38,592 nucleotides of DNA from Nocardiopsis alkaliphila YIM 80379 (GTDB taxonomy: Bacteria; Actinomycetota; Actinomycetes; Streptosporangiales; Streptosporangiaceae): positions 58,173 through 96,764 of the forward strand of contig NZ_ANBD01000031.1 of assembly GCF_000341005.1 (NCBI RefSeq). Reading direction: 5' to 3'. The notes below the pieces were generated by a model. It did no database searches. It was not told the origin of the DNA and saw only the letters and a program-made list of their open reading frames with translations. Below, piece after piece: positions 25,902-34,326 of this stretch (position 1 is its first letter; every line of letters starts with the position of its first letter). Both the position numbers and the translations under genes were made by a program.

Positions 25902-25934
25902 ATGCACGTGCATACGTGATTGCATCGGTAAGCA
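25902..25934. promoter_or_regulatory. Operator of the XRE cassette, copy 1
   Basis: The perfect palindrome ATGCACGTGCAT (25902-25913) is followed after 14 bases by GTAAGCA (25928-25934). It lies 154 bases before the DUF397 start. The same two elements occur at 27245-27278. The XRE/DUF5753 protein is the obvious candidate to bind. Confidence 0.65.
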
Positions 25935-26054
25935 CTTAAGGGTGTCCCCGGCGGTACCCGTTGACAAAAGCCCACGTCACACGCCATGTGAGAAGGACAA
26001 CGAGAGCTCGGTGTTCCCGGATCGTTCTTCAGCTGTGGCCGTGGACAGCGCAAA

Positions 26055-26079
26055 GCCCCGGAGCGCGGTGATCCGGGGC
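26055..26079 (-). terminator. XRE gene terminator
   Basis: GCCCCGGA and TCCGGGGC pair (26055-26062 with 26072-26079), followed on the minus strand by TTTG. It begins 42 bases after the XRE gene's stop. Confidence 0.6.
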
Positions 26080-26120
26080 GTCGGTGGCGGGGGACGTGCG
26101 GGGAAGGGTCCGTGGGGGTG

Positions 26121-27047
26121 TCAGTCCTGGTAGCGCTCCAGGAAACGCCTGAGGATGCCTTCGGTCTCCGAGGGCAGGGGGGCCTGGGTCGCGAGGTGGT
26201 CCATGGTCTGGGCGTAGCGGCTGGTGTCGTCGAACTTGTCGAAGTAGAGCGCGCTGCTGAGCTGCTCCAGGTAGACCACGTCGGGCAGTTGCGGGGTGGG
26301 GAAGCGCAGGATGCTGAACGGGCCGCCGGCCGCGGGGTGGCCGCCCATGGCGAATGTCGCTATCTGGATCGTGACGTTGGGTCTGCGTGCCATCTCGATG
26401 AGGTGCTCGATCTGTTCGCGCATCACCGCGGCGTCACCATAGGGACGGTGCAGGACCGCTTCGTCTATGACGGCCCACAGCCGAGGGGCGGAGCCCTCTT
26501 GGGCGTGGTCGGTGGTCAAACGACGCTGTCGATGCATGCGCATCTTCACGCGACTGTCCACTTCCTCGTCCGAGTTGGCCGTACGGGAGAGTCGGATGAC
26601 CGAACGGGCGTACCCCTCGCTCTGTAGCAGACCGGGGATGAACTGCACCTCGAAGGTGCGGATCACCGACGCGGCCTCCTCCAGACCGACGTAGACACCG
26701 AACCACTGCGGCAGTACGTCGCCGTACTTGTGCCACCACCCCTGGGCGTTGGCGCTGGAGACCAGTCCAAGAAGCGCCTCACGCTGCTTCGGATCGTCGA
26801 CTCCATAGAGTTTCAGCAGGTCGTCGACGTCCCGGCGCTTGAAACTGACCTGGCCCAGTTCCATTCGGCTGATCTTGGCGTGGGAGGCGCGAATCGCGTA
26901 TCCGGCGTCGTGCCGCGAAATGTTCTTCTCCTGGCGCAGGCGTCTGAGCTGAGTGCCCAGGAGAATGCGCAGCACTGTGGGCCCACCACTGGAATTGGCC
27001 AGGAAATCCTCCGTGGCCTGGTGGTTCTTGGCCGGTTCGGCTACCAC
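26121..27047 (-). CDS. XRE-family regulator with DUF5753 domain
   Basis: This 308-residue DNA-binding protein has a helix-turn-helix at about residues 30-83 (GTQLRRLRQEKNISRHDAGY then HAKISRMELGQVSF). The rest (about 105-300) is DUF5753, the putative ligand- or partner-binding domain, recognisable from FEVQFIPGLLQSEGYAR, DEAVLHRPYGD, MREQIEHLIEMARRPNVTIQI and GPFSILRFP. It belongs to the WhiJ/AbaA-type regulators that pair with small DUF397 proteins. GTG 27047 is preceded by GGGAGGG. It diverges from the HATPase gene; the 12-bp palindrome in the shared upstream region, repeated before DUF397, suggests it controls all three genes and itself. Confidence 0.93.
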   Translation of the reverse strand: MVAEPAKNHQATEDFLANSSGGPTVLRILLGTQLRRLRQEKNISRHDAGYAIRASHAKISRMELGQVSFKRRDVDDLLKLYGVDDPKQREALLGLVSSANAQGWWHKYGDVLPQWFGVYVGLEEAASVIRTFEVQFIPGLLQSEGYARSVIRLSRTANSDEEVDSRVKMRMHRQRRLTTDHAQEGSAPRLWAVIDEAVLHRPYGDAAVMREQIEHLIEMARRPNVTIQIATFAMGGHPAAGGPFSILRFPTPQLPDVVYLEQLSSALYFDKFDDTSRYAQTMDHLATQAPLPSETEGILRRFLERYQD

Positions 27048-27244
27048 TTCACCCTCCCTAGGAGTGGTATTGGTGTGAGCGACCGCTCAGTATACCGATC
27101 TCCTTCCAAGCGAGACAGAGTCGTGTTCGGATTCGTCAAGGACCAAGGTCCGATTCTGACGAATCGACAGCGATGAAGGTGAATTCTTGATCAAGGACCC
27201 TACCGATGAGGTGAGTCCGTCCTATAGGGTTGCCGAACGTTGAT

Positions 27245-27278
27245 ATGCACGTGCATCTGTGCCTTACGTCTGTAAGCA
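27245..27278. promoter_or_regulatory. Operator of the XRE cassette, copy 2
   Basis: ATGCACGTGCAT (27245-27256) is followed after 15 bases by GTAAGCA (27272-27278). It lies between the divergent XRE and HATPase genes, 78 bases before the HATPase start. TTGATA (27240-27245) and TTACGT (27264-27269), 18 bases apart, form a possible plus-strand promoter whose spacer holds the palindrome. Confidence 0.65.
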
Positions 27279-27333
27279 ACACGAGGCGCGGCGCATGCGG
27301 ACGTGTGAACCGACATCACTCGTGAGGACCGTG

Positions 27334-27864
27334 ATGAACGCAGAGCTGATGCCCTCGGAACCGGCCACCGAGAGGTTTCAGGGGCAGCCGGCGCTACCGG
27401 AGGGTTGGTGGGAGCCCGCACTGGGAGATCTGGGCATCGGAGAGGGCACATTCGGATTCGGTATCGCCGCACACGCCTACGCCGCGGTTCCGACGTCCGT
27501 CGGTGCGGCGCGTCGTTTCGCCTCACGGAGCCTGGCCGAGTGGGGCATGTCCGAGGTCATGGAGAACCTTTGCCTCATCGTCTCCGAACTCGTCGGGAAC
27601 ACCTGTCGCCACGCGGTCTCCGGACGCACCCCCGAGAACACCCGGGCCCTTCTCCAACTCCGGCCCTTGCCCTCAGTCGGTGCCGTGGTGTGCATGGTCC
27701 ACGACCCTGAACCCCGGGGACCGATCCGGGTCGCGGCGCACCAGTTCGCCGAATCCGGACGCGGGCTCGGTCTGATCAACGCTTTCAGCCGGGAATGGGG
27801 CTGGAATCCCGTCACCGGGAACGGAAAGGTCGTTTGGGCGGTGTGCGCCGCGGAAACGTCCTGA
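27334..27864 (+). CDS. HATPase-domain anti-sigma factor-like protein (RsbW/SpoIIAB-type)
   Basis: The 176-residue protein has a GHKL ATP-binding domain in the C-terminal 125 residues: N box LIVSELVGN (81-89, N89), then DPEPRGP and ESGRGLGLINAFS for the G boxes. Such proteins phosphorylate STAS antagonists and hold sigma factors. Members next to XRE/DUF397 genes are common in actinomycetes, although a sigma-factor target is often unproven. ATG 27334 is chosen because GTGAGGA lies just upstream; the frame extends to 27259, but that would overlap the operator region. A STAS gene follows after 137 bases on the same strand. Confidence 0.85.
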   Translation: MNAELMPSEPATERFQGQPALPEGWWEPALGDLGIGEGTFGFGIAAHAYAAVPTSVGAARRFASRSLAEWGMSEVMENLCLIVSELVGNTCRHAVSGRTPENTRALLQLRPLPSVGAVVCMVHDPEPRGPIRVAAHQFAESGRGLGLINAFSREWGWNPVTGNGKVVWAVCAAETS

Positions 27865-28001
27865 ACCACGCATCCCTCCTGGGAAGAGGCCTGTCCGGAC
27901 AACACCGAGGTCCGTCGAGCCGAGTAGGCTGTCAACGCATGTCGGTATTCGACCGACGACGATGGTCGAATCCCACGGTTCCTGAACAACGGGAGTGAGG
28001 C

Positions 28002-28361
28002 GTGGCCCCATCGGATCCGGACCAGGAGCGTTTTTCGTGCGACGCAATGGTGGTCGTGCGGCTGGACGGTGAAATCGACATCGCCACCGCCGAGGGCGTC
28101 TTCGAGCGACTGCGTTCGGCTACGCGGGAGAACTGTACCGTCGTCGACCTGTCCGAGGTCGGCTTCATCGACGCGTCCGGCGTCAATGCCCTGGTCAGCG
28201 CGACGCGCTCGGCCACCGCCAGGCGTCATCACTTGATGATCGCCGGCCCGCCCCCACAGCTCCGGCGGATTCTGGACGTGCTCGACCTGCATGGCGTGCT
28301 ACCGACACATCCCGACGTCGAGGCCGCGTGCGCCGATCACACCGCCCTGGCGGCCCGCTGA
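28002..28361 (+). CDS. STAS-domain anti-sigma factor antagonist
   Basis: This 119-residue protein is a SpoIIAA/RsbV-type STAS domain: MVVVRLDGEIDIATAEGVFE, then VVDLSEVGFIDASGVNALV, where S59 aligns with the phosphorylated serine of SpoIIAA. Unphosphorylated, such proteins bind the HATPase anti-sigma factor and free its sigma factor. GTG 28002 has a GGGAGTGAGG site directly upstream. The adjacent HATPase protein is the natural kinase partner, and the SpoIIE phosphatase at 4978 a possible opposing enzyme. No sigma-factor gene is in the window. Confidence 0.9.
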   Translation: MAPSDPDQERFSCDAMVVVRLDGEIDIATAEGVFERLRSATRENCTVVDLSEVGFIDASGVNALVSATRSATARRHHLMIAGPPPQLRRILDVLDLHGVLPTHPDVEAACADHTALAAR

Positions 28362-28391
28362 CCCCGTGCCGACGCATCGGTGACCGCCGTG

Positions 28392-28454
28392 GGTGCGCCC
28401 GACCCGTTCCGAACGTGTGCACGGAGTCGGTCACACGAACGAACGGGGCGCACC
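28392..28454. terminator. Bidirectional hairpin between STAS gene and glmS
   Basis: A long interrupted stem is built from GGTGCGCCC/GGGCGCACC (28392-28400 with 28446-28454), CGTTC/GAACG (28405-28409 with 28441-28445) and CGTGTG/CACACG (28414-28419 with 28432-28437). It lies between convergent genes. Confidence 0.7.
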
Positions 28455-28496
28455 GATCGGGGACACCCCGGTCGGCACGCCCCGCGAGGGAGGTCC

Positions 28497-30350
28497 CTAT
28501 TCCACGGTCACGCTCTTGGCGAGGTTGCGCGGCTGGTCGACGTCATTGCCCTTGGCCAGGGCCAGCTCGCAGGCGAACACCTGCATGGGGATCGTCGCGA
28601 CGATCGGTTGCAGCAGGGTCGGCACCGCCGGGATCTCGATGAGGACGTCCGAGTACGGACGGACCGCCTCGTCGCCCTCCTCGGCGATCACGATGGTGCG
28701 GGCGCCCCGGGCACGCACCTCCTGGATGTTCGACACGATCTTGTCGTGCAGCACACCACGTCCCTGGGGAGAGGGCACCACGACCACGACCGGGAGCCCT
28801 TCCTCGATCAGCGCGATCGGGCCGTGCTTGAGCTCACCGGCGGCGAACGCCTCGGCGTGCATGTAGGCCAGTTCCTTGAGTTTGAGCGCGCCCTCCATCG
28901 CGACCGGATGGCCCACGTGCCGGCCGAGGAACAGTACGGTGCTCGCGTCGGCCAGGGAACGGGCCAGCTCACGGACGGGCTCGACCGTGTCCAGGACCCT
29001 TTCGACCTGTTCGGGCATGGTGGCCAGCTGGGCGATGACGGCGTTGATCTCGTCACCGAACTTCATCCCGCGCACCTGTGCCAGGTACAGGCCGACCAGG
29101 TAGCAGGCGGCCAATTGGGTGAGGAAGGTCTTGGTCGCGGCCACCCCGACCTCCGGGCCGGCGTGCGTGTACAGCACACCGTCGGACTCGCGCGGAATGG
29201 TCGATCCGTTGACGTTGCAGATCGCCAGGACCTTGGCGCGCTGCTCGCGGGCGTAGCGGACCGCCATCAGGGTGTCCATGCTCTCGCCGGACTGGGAGAT
29301 GGCGATGATCAGGGTCTGCTGGTCCAGGATCGGGTCGCGATAGCGGAACTCGCTGGCGACCTCCACCTCGCAGGGGATACGGCACCAGTGTTCGATCGCG
29401 TACTTGGCGATCAGACCCGCGTGGTAGGAGGTACCACAGGCGATGATGACGATCTTCTCGACGGTGCGCAGCTCCTCGGGGGTCAAACGCATCTCGTCCA
29501 GGCTGAGTTGGCCTTCGACCGAGACCCGGCCCAGGAGCGTGTCGGCGATCGCACGCGGCTGCTCGACGATCTCCTTGAGCATGAAGTAGTCGTAGCCGCC
29601 CTTCTCGGCGGCGGAGGCGTCCCAGTCCACGTGGTACTCGTTCACGTCCACGGGGACGCCGTCGTAGTCGGTGACGACCACGGAGTCGGCGCGCAGTTCC
29701 ACGACCTGGTCCTGGCCCAACTCCACGGCCTCGCGGGTGTGGGCGATGAACGCAGCCACGTCGCTGGCCAGGAAGTTCTCGCCCTTGCCCCGGCCGACGA
29801 CCAGCGGGGAGTTGCGGCGGGCGGCCACGACCAGGTCGGGGTCGTCCACGGAGACCGCGACCAGCGTGAACGCGCCCTCCAGGCGCTTGCACACGTCGCG
29901 CATGGCGGCGGGCAGGTCACCGTCGCCGCGCCGGGCCAGCTCGGTGCTGAGCAGGTGGGAGGCGACCTCGGTGTCGGTTTCGGACAGGAACTTGCATCCC
30001 TGCTCCTCCAACTCCTGGCGGAGGGTGGCGAAGTTCTCGATGATGCCGTTGTGGACGATCGCCACACGCTGGTCGTTGTCCACGTGGGGGTGGGCGTTCA
30101 CGTCGTTGGGGGCGCCGTGGGTGGCCCAACGGGTATGCCCGATACCGGCACCGTCACCGGTGATGGGACGTTCCGCCAAGGCCTGACGCAGGTTGGCGAG
30201 CTTGCCCGCCCGCTTCTCGGTGCTCAGGGTGCTCTCACCCAGAACGGCCACCCCCGCGGAGTCATATCCGCGATATTCCAACCTTGCCAGGCCGTCTACG
30301 ACGACCTCGAGCGCCGGTTGCGGCCCGACGTAGCCAACGATTCCGCACAT
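28497..30350 (-). CDS. glmS: Glutamine-fructose-6-phosphate aminotransferase (isomerising)
   Basis: This enzyme makes glucosamine 6-phosphate from fructose 6-phosphate and glutamine, the first step to UDP-GlcNAc for peptidoglycan. It has 617 residues. The N-terminal Ntn glutaminase domain starts MCGIVGYVG with C2 as nucleophile, followed by EYRGYDSAG, GHTRWATHG and HNGIIENF. Two SIS sugar-isomerase domains follow (ACGTSYHAG, AISQSGESMDT), and the protein ends NLAKSVTVE. The stop is TAG. No glmS ribozyme is expected or seen. A DasR-type site 75 bases upstream (30425-30440) suggests repression linked to amino-sugar supply. It diverges from coaA. Confidence 0.97.
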   Translation of the reverse strand: MCGIVGYVGPQPALEVVVDGLARLEYRGYDSAGVAVLGESTLSTEKRAGKLANLRQALAERPITGDGAGIGHTRWATHGAPNDVNAHPHVDNDQRVAIVHNGIIENFATLRQELEEQGCKFLSETDTEVASHLLSTELARRGDGDLPAAMRDVCKRLEGAFTLVAVSVDDPDLVVAARRNSPLVVGRGKGENFLASDVAAFIAHTREAVELGQDQVVELRADSVVVTDYDGVPVDVNEYHVDWDASAAEKGGYDYFMLKEIVEQPRAIADTLLGRVSVEGQLSLDEMRLTPEELRTVEKIVIIACGTSYHAGLIAKYAIEHWCRIPCEVEVASEFRYRDPILDQQTLIIAISQSGESMDTLMAVRYAREQRAKVLAICNVNGSTIPRESDGVLYTHAGPEVGVAATKTFLTQLAACYLVGLYLAQVRGMKFGDEINAVIAQLATMPEQVERVLDTVEPVRELARSLADASTVLFLGRHVGHPVAMEGALKLKELAYMHAEAFAAGELKHGPIALIEEGLPVVVVVPSPQGRGVLHDKIVSNIQEVRARGARTIVIAEEGDEAVRPYSDVLIEIPAVPTLLQPIVATIPMQVFACELALAKGNDVDQPRNLAKSVTVE

Positions 30351-30424
30351 AGCCGCCAGCGTAAGTCAAAAAGTGTGCCGGATCGACCAGCCAGACTCCC
30401 ATACCACTGGCTGTTTTCGCAGGT

Positions 30425-30440
30425 AGCGGTATAGACCATT
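30425..30440. promoter_or_regulatory. DasR dre-like site upstream of glmS
   Basis: AGCGGTATAGACCATT matches the palindromic DasR consensus, ACTGGTCTAGACCAGT as I recall it, at 12 of 16 positions. A weaker match, TGGTCTGGTCCA, is at 30477-30488 nearer coaA. DasR is the GntR-family, glucosamine-6-phosphate-sensing regulator of actinomycetes; binding here is inference. Confidence 0.5.
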
Positions 30441-30644
30441 TGGTGTATGCGGGGCGGGTCGCGCAGGTGGGAGGCATGGTCTGGTCCACGAGTGGAACCG
30501 GTTCCACCCTGGAGGTATCCGGACGAAAAACCTCTGAACTCGGGCGTGTGACCGTGTGGTCTCGGACACGTTCGGCCCCTGGCCCGGCCAACGAGGGGGT
30601 CGCCTGCCCAAGGCGGGGGAGGGGCTCGTCTAGGGTGGTCAACC

Positions 30645-31589
30645 GTGTCTCACCCGACGAAGAACGGCTTCTCCTCGCCTTACGTGGAGTTGGACCGCCA
30701 GGCCTGGGCAGCGCTCCGGGCCTCCACACCCCTGTCTTTGACCGAGGCCGACCTCAACGAGCTTCGCGGGACCAACGATCCCACCTCCCTGGAGGAGGTG
30801 CGGGACATCTACCTGCCATTGTCCCGGTTGCTCAACCTGTACGTGGGCGCCACCCAGCAGCGGCACGCCGCGGTGCGTGCCTTTCTCGGGGAGTCCGACC
30901 GGCCCTCCCCCTTCATCATCGGTGTGGCCGGTAGCGTCGCCGTGGGCAAGTCCACCACGGCCAGGCTCCTGCGCTCCCTGCTCGCCCAATGGCCCAACCA
31001 CCCCGACGTCGAACTGGTCAGCACGGACAACTTCCTGTACCCGAACGCGGTCCTACAGTCACGCGGACTCATGCGGCGCAAAGGGTTTCCCGAAAGCTAC
31101 GACCGTCGAGCCCTGGTGCGTTTCGTGTCGGAGATGAAGGCCGGAGCCGACCGCCTCGACATCCCCGTCTACTCCCACCTGCACTACGACGTGGTCCCGA
31201 ACGAGCGTCAGACCGTGCATCGTCCCGACATCCTCATCGTCGAGGGCATCAACGTCCTTCAGCCCGCCACCGCCGGGCGCTTGGCCGTCGCCGACTTCTT
31301 CGATTACTCCATCTACGTCGACGCCAAGGTCGAGAACGTCCGTAACTGGTACCTGGAGCGGTTCCGCGAACTACGGCGCACCGCCTTCTCCGACCCCCGC
31401 TCCTACTTCCACCACATGGCCACCACCATCGGCGAGGCCGAGGCATTGGAGTTCGCCGCCAACACCTGGCGCACCATCAACGAGGTCAACCTGGTGGAGA
31501 ACATCCGCCCGACGCGGGGACGCGCCACCCTCGTCCTGTTCAAGGGCGACGACCACCGCGTCAGTCGCGTTCGCCTGCGCAAGACCTGA
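30645..31589 (+). CDS. coaA: Pantothenate kinase, type I
   Basis: This enzyme phosphorylates pantothenate with ATP in the first, regulated step of coenzyme A synthesis. It has 314 residues, as usual for bacterial CoaA. The P-loop is GSVAVGKST (96-104) in [20 protein letters not shown]; other family blocks are [48 protein letters not shown] and [11 protein letters not shown]. Translation starts at GTG 30645. There is no clear ribosome-binding site, and TAGGGT (30631-30636) eight bases upstream could be the -10 of a leaderless or near-leaderless transcript. It diverges from glmS across 294 bases. Confidence 0.96.
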   Translation: MSHPTKNGFSSPYVELDRQAWAALRASTPLSLTEADLNELRGTNDPTSLEEVRDIYLPLSRLLNLYVGATQQRHAAVRAFLGESDRPSPFIIGVAGSVAVGKSTTARLLRSLLAQWPNHPDVELVSTDNFLYPNAVLQSRGLMRRKGFPESYDRRALVRFVSEMKAGADRLDIPVYSHLHYDVVPNERQTVHRPDILIVEGINVLQPATAGRLAVADFFDYSIYVDAKVENVRNWYLERFRELRRTAFSDPRSYFHHMATTIGEAEALEFAANTWRTINEVNLVENIRPTRGRATLVLFKGDDHRVSRVRLRKT

Positions 31590-31703
31590 TCGGCCCGGAA
31601 CCGTCCCACCTTCGGGTAGCCTCGACCTCTCGGCCTCGCAACCCCCTGGGGTCGTTGGTGCGCGCTCATGGATCGGAACGAACCGGGCCTTCACGGTGAC
31701 CGG

Positions 31704-31745
31704 GGCGGGACCGCGCGCACGCGCGAAGCCGCGTCCCGTCCCGCC
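31704..31745 (+). promoter_or_regulatory. Hairpin in the helR leader
   Basis: GGCGGGAC and GTCCCGCC (31704-31711 with 31738-31745) form an 8-bp stem around a GCGCGC-rich inner hairpin. It ends 16 bases before the helR start, close enough to affect ribosome access or transcription read-through. Whether it relates to the rifamycin-associated element known before such genes needs direct comparison with the published element. Confidence 0.35.
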
Positions 31746-31761
31746 GACACTCGAGGTCCCC

Positions 31762-33912
31762 ATGACCGCCACCGATCCCAAACCCGTGCCCACCGACCCC
31801 GAACTGGTCGCCGAACGCCGTCACCTCGCCGCTGCCCGGACCGCCCTGCGAGCGATGTACGAAGGGGTACGCGGCACCGAACTCGTCATGAGCGGTCACG
31901 CCAAGGACGAGTTCATCGACGAAGCCCTGTTCCTGTCCCGACAGCGTCGCATCGCCTCCCTGGTCGACGTCCCCGACGCACCCCTGTACTTCGGCCGTTT
32001 GGACTTCGACCACGGCACCGTCTTCCTGGAGGAGCACGAGGAGGACGCCCAGCCCCGGCCCATCGACGAACCCGACCGGATCCGGATCGGCCGCCGTCAC
32101 GTCCACGACGCCGAGGGGCGTCCCATGGTCCTGGACTGGCGTGCGCCCATCAGCGTCGCCTACTACCGGGCCGGCCCCGATGACCGGATGCGGGTGCGCT
32201 CCCGGCGTCGCTACGGCTTCACCACCGTCACCGACGCCACGGGTGAGCCCGAATCCCTCCTGACCGCCTTCGAGGACGAGGACCTTCTCGCACCGGACCC
32301 CTCCGGCCTCGGCGGTGGACTCCTCGACGCCGAGATCGAACGCCCGCGCACCGGCCCCATGCGCGACATCGTCGCCACCATCCAGCCCGAACAGGACCAC
32401 CTGGTCCGCGCCCCGTTGGAGACCACCCTGTGCGTCCAGGGCGCACCCGGCACCGGGAAGACCGCCGTGGGCCTGCACCGCGTCGCCTTCCTCCTCTACA
32501 CCGAGCGCGAACGGCTGGCCCGTACCGGAGTGGTGATCATCGGGCCCAACCGCTCCTTCCTGTCCTACATCCGTGGCGTCCTGCCGGCCCTGGGTGAGGT
32601 GGACGTGCACCAGACCACCGTCATCGACCTGCTCACTCGCGACCTGCCCGAACGCGCCCGCCCCGGGCAAGGGTGGGTTCGTCGGGTGGAGGCCCCGGAC
32701 GCGGCGAGGATCAAGGGCTCGGAGGTGATGGCCGAGGTCCTGCGGCGTGACCTGTGGTCGAACCTGCGCGAACCGGAGGAGACCGTGATGGTCCGCCGGG
32801 GCTCGCGCCGGTGGCGTCTGTACCCCGAGGACCTGCGCCCCCTTCTCACCGAACTGGCCGAGCGTGGGATCGCCTACGGTTCGGGGCGCGAACTGCTCTC
32901 GCACCGCATGGCGCACGTGATCCTGACCCTCATGGAGGGAGAGGGAGAGCCCTGCGACGACCGCACCCACGAGCAGATTCGCCGTGATCCGGCGATCCGT
33001 TCCGCGGTCACCGCCCTGTGGCCCAAAGTGGATCCGTTGAAGCTGGTCCTGGGGCTGCTCACCGACCCTGAACGACTGGCGCGGGCCGCCGAGGGACTAC
33101 TCGGTCCCCAGGAACAGGCCCTTTTGTTGTTGCCGGGCAGACCACGCGGTCCCAAGTCCGCCAAGTGGTCGGAGGAGGACCTGGCCCTGGTGGCCGAGGC
33201 GGCGGCGTTGATCGAACGCCCCTTTGGGGTGGGACACGTGGTCGTGGACGAGGCCCAAGACCTGAGTCCGATGCAGTGCCGGGCGATCGGTCGGCGCAAC
33301 GAGTCGGGTTCGATGACGGTCCTCGGTGACATCGCCCAGGGTACGAGCCCGTCGGCGGCACGTCGTTGGTCGACACTGCTGGAACACCTGGGCAAGCCCA
33401 CCGGTCACCTGCACGTGCTGGATCGGGGATACCGAGTGCCCGCGCAGATCATCGACTTCGCGGCCCGACTGCTGCCCACCATCGCTCCAGGGCTGGGAGC
33501 GCCGATCGCGGTGCGTCGTTCACCGGGGGCGTTGCGGCTCGCCCCGGCCACCACGAACCTGGTCTCGACCCTGGCGGAGGCCTGTCGCACCGCGCTCGAA
33601 GGAGAGGGGTCGGTGGGATTGATCGCCGCCGATCACCAACTCGCCGAGCTCCGGGCGGCCTTGGCCGCGGAGGGGGTTCAAGCGCCCTTGTTGGGCGAGG
33701 TCGATCTGGAGGAAGCACGTATCATCGCGGTTCCGGCGAGCCTGGCCAAGGGCCTGGAGTTCGATTCGGTGGTGGTGGTCGAGCCCGCCGCCATCGTGGA
33801 GGCCGAGGAGCGTGGGGCCAACCGGTTGTACGTGGTCTTGACCCGCGCGGTCGGTTCCCTGCACGTGGTCCACGCTCGTGCCCTACCCCCTGCCCTGAGC
33901 CAAGGCGGGTGA
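31762..33912 (+). CDS. helR: HelD-family RNA polymerase recycling motor ATPase (HelR-like)
   Basis: This 716-residue UvrD-like motor binds RNA polymerase, frees stalled complexes and, in HelR-type members, displaces rifamycin and gives tolerance. A coiled-coil N-terminal arm (about 10-75) is followed by the HelD hallmark LDWRAPISVAYYRA, Walker A GAPGTGKT (about 228-235), Walker B VVVDEAQDLSPMQ (about 492-504), GDIAQGTSP, a YRVP block and the C-terminal GANRLYVVLTRAVG. ATG 31762 is chosen because GAGG lies six bases before it and it begins the conserved arm; the frame extends to 31696. The last 159 bases are duplicated downstream of the hicAB genes (34582-34740). HelR versus plain HelD cannot be settled without checking the rifampicin-probing loop. 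Confidence 0.85.
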   Translation: MTATDPKPVPTDPELVAERRHLAAARTALRAMYEGVRGTELVMSGHAKDEFIDEALFLSRQRRIASLVDVPDAPLYFGRLDFDHGTVFLEEHEEDAQPRPIDEPDRIRIGRRHVHDAEGRPMVLDWRAPISVAYYRAGPDDRMRVRSRRRYGFTTVTDATGEPESLLTAFEDEDLLAPDPSGLGGGLLDAEIERPRTGPMRDIVATIQPEQDHLVRAPLETTLCVQGAPGTGKTAVGLHRVAFLLYTERERLARTGVVIIGPNRSFLSYIRGVLPALGEVDVHQTTVIDLLTRDLPERARPGQGWVRRVEAPDAARIKGSEVMAEVLRRDLWSNLREPEETVMVRRGSRRWRLYPEDLRPLLTELAERGIAYGSGRELLSHRMAHVILTLMEGEGEPCDDRTHEQIRRDPAIRSAVTALWPKVDPLKLVLGLLTDPERLARAAEGLLGPQEQALLLLPGRPRGPKSAKWSEEDLALVAEAAALIERPFGVGHVVVDEAQDLSPMQCRAIGRRNESGSMTVLGDIAQGTSPSAARRWSTLLEHLGKPTGHLHVLDRGYRVPAQIIDFAARLLPTIAPGLGAPIAVRRSPGALRLAPATTNLVSTLAEACRTALEGEGSVGLIAADHQLAELRAALAAEGVQAPLLGEVDLEEARIIAVPASLAKGLEFDSVVVVEPAAIVEAEERGANRLYVVLTRAVGSLHVVHARALPPALSQGG

Positions 33913-33914
33913 CC
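33756..33914 (+). repeat. 159-bp direct repeat, copy 1 (3' end of helR)
   Basis: This segment covers the last 52 codons, the stop and a few further bases of helR. It matches 34582-34740 at 156 of 159 positions with no gaps. The 667 bases between the copies carry hicA and hicB. Confidence 0.95.
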
Positions 33915-33933
33915 CGTCACCTGGGGCGGGAAC

Positions 33934-34326
33934 TCACACGGCCGTCTTGGTCGCGGTGGCGATCTGGGAGACCCGCTGATGCGAAATTCCGAGCAAAAGT
34001 GCGACATCCCGTTGACTGGCTCCCACCTCCCGTAGAGCGGCGACGGCCTTGCCAAGAGCTTCTCGTTCTCGTTCGGCCGCCTGTGACCTGGCCTTCCTCG
34101 CCTCGCGGGCCGCCACGAGTTCGTCTTCCACCCCTTGGACATGGAGTGAGACCGAGACGAGTTCGATCGGGAGGTCGAGAAGGCTCGCGATCGCGTCTCG
34201 GGCCATCTCCTCGGTGTCACTCAAGGTGTGACCGAAGGTGTGGATGCGGAGTTCGGGTACGTCAACGGACCAAGCACGGCCATCCCGCTCACACCAGGCC
34301 TCGTAATGGTGCTGAGCTCTGCTCAC
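33934..34326 (-). CDS. hicB: HicB-like antitoxin
   Basis: The 130-residue product has a HicB-type N-terminal partial RNase H fold (YEAWCERDGRAWSVDVPEL, then EEMARDAIASLLDL), a charged helical linker, and a C-terminal helix-turn-helix (ALREVGASQRDVALLLGISHQRVSQIA). Such antitoxins bind the HicA RNase and repress the operon promoter. Its GTG start at 34326 overlaps the hicA stop (GTGA), so translation is coupled. It sits on the insert between the two helR repeats. A stand-alone HicB-like protein is less likely because hicA is present. Confidence 0.85.
   Translation of the reverse strand: MSRAQHHYEAWCERDGRAWSVDVPELRIHTFGHTLSDTEEMARDAIASLLDLPIELVSVSLHVQGVEDELVAAREARKARSQAAEREREALGKAVAALREVGASQRDVALLLGISHQRVSQIATATKTAV

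Larger units (their letters stand above)
25749..26120. other. Regulatory gap between XRE and DUF397 genes
   Basis: These 372 bases hold the XRE terminator hairpin (26055-26079), the 12-bp palindrome (25902-25913) with GTAAGCA (25928-25934), and the presumed minus-strand DUF397 promoter. TACTAC (minus strand, immediately beyond the palindrome) could be its -10. No gene is supported. Confidence 0.5.

Noticed and set aside
31666..32970. A 434-residue minus-strand open frame
   Set aside because: It lies opposite the HelD-family gene, whose Walker motifs prove the plus strand.
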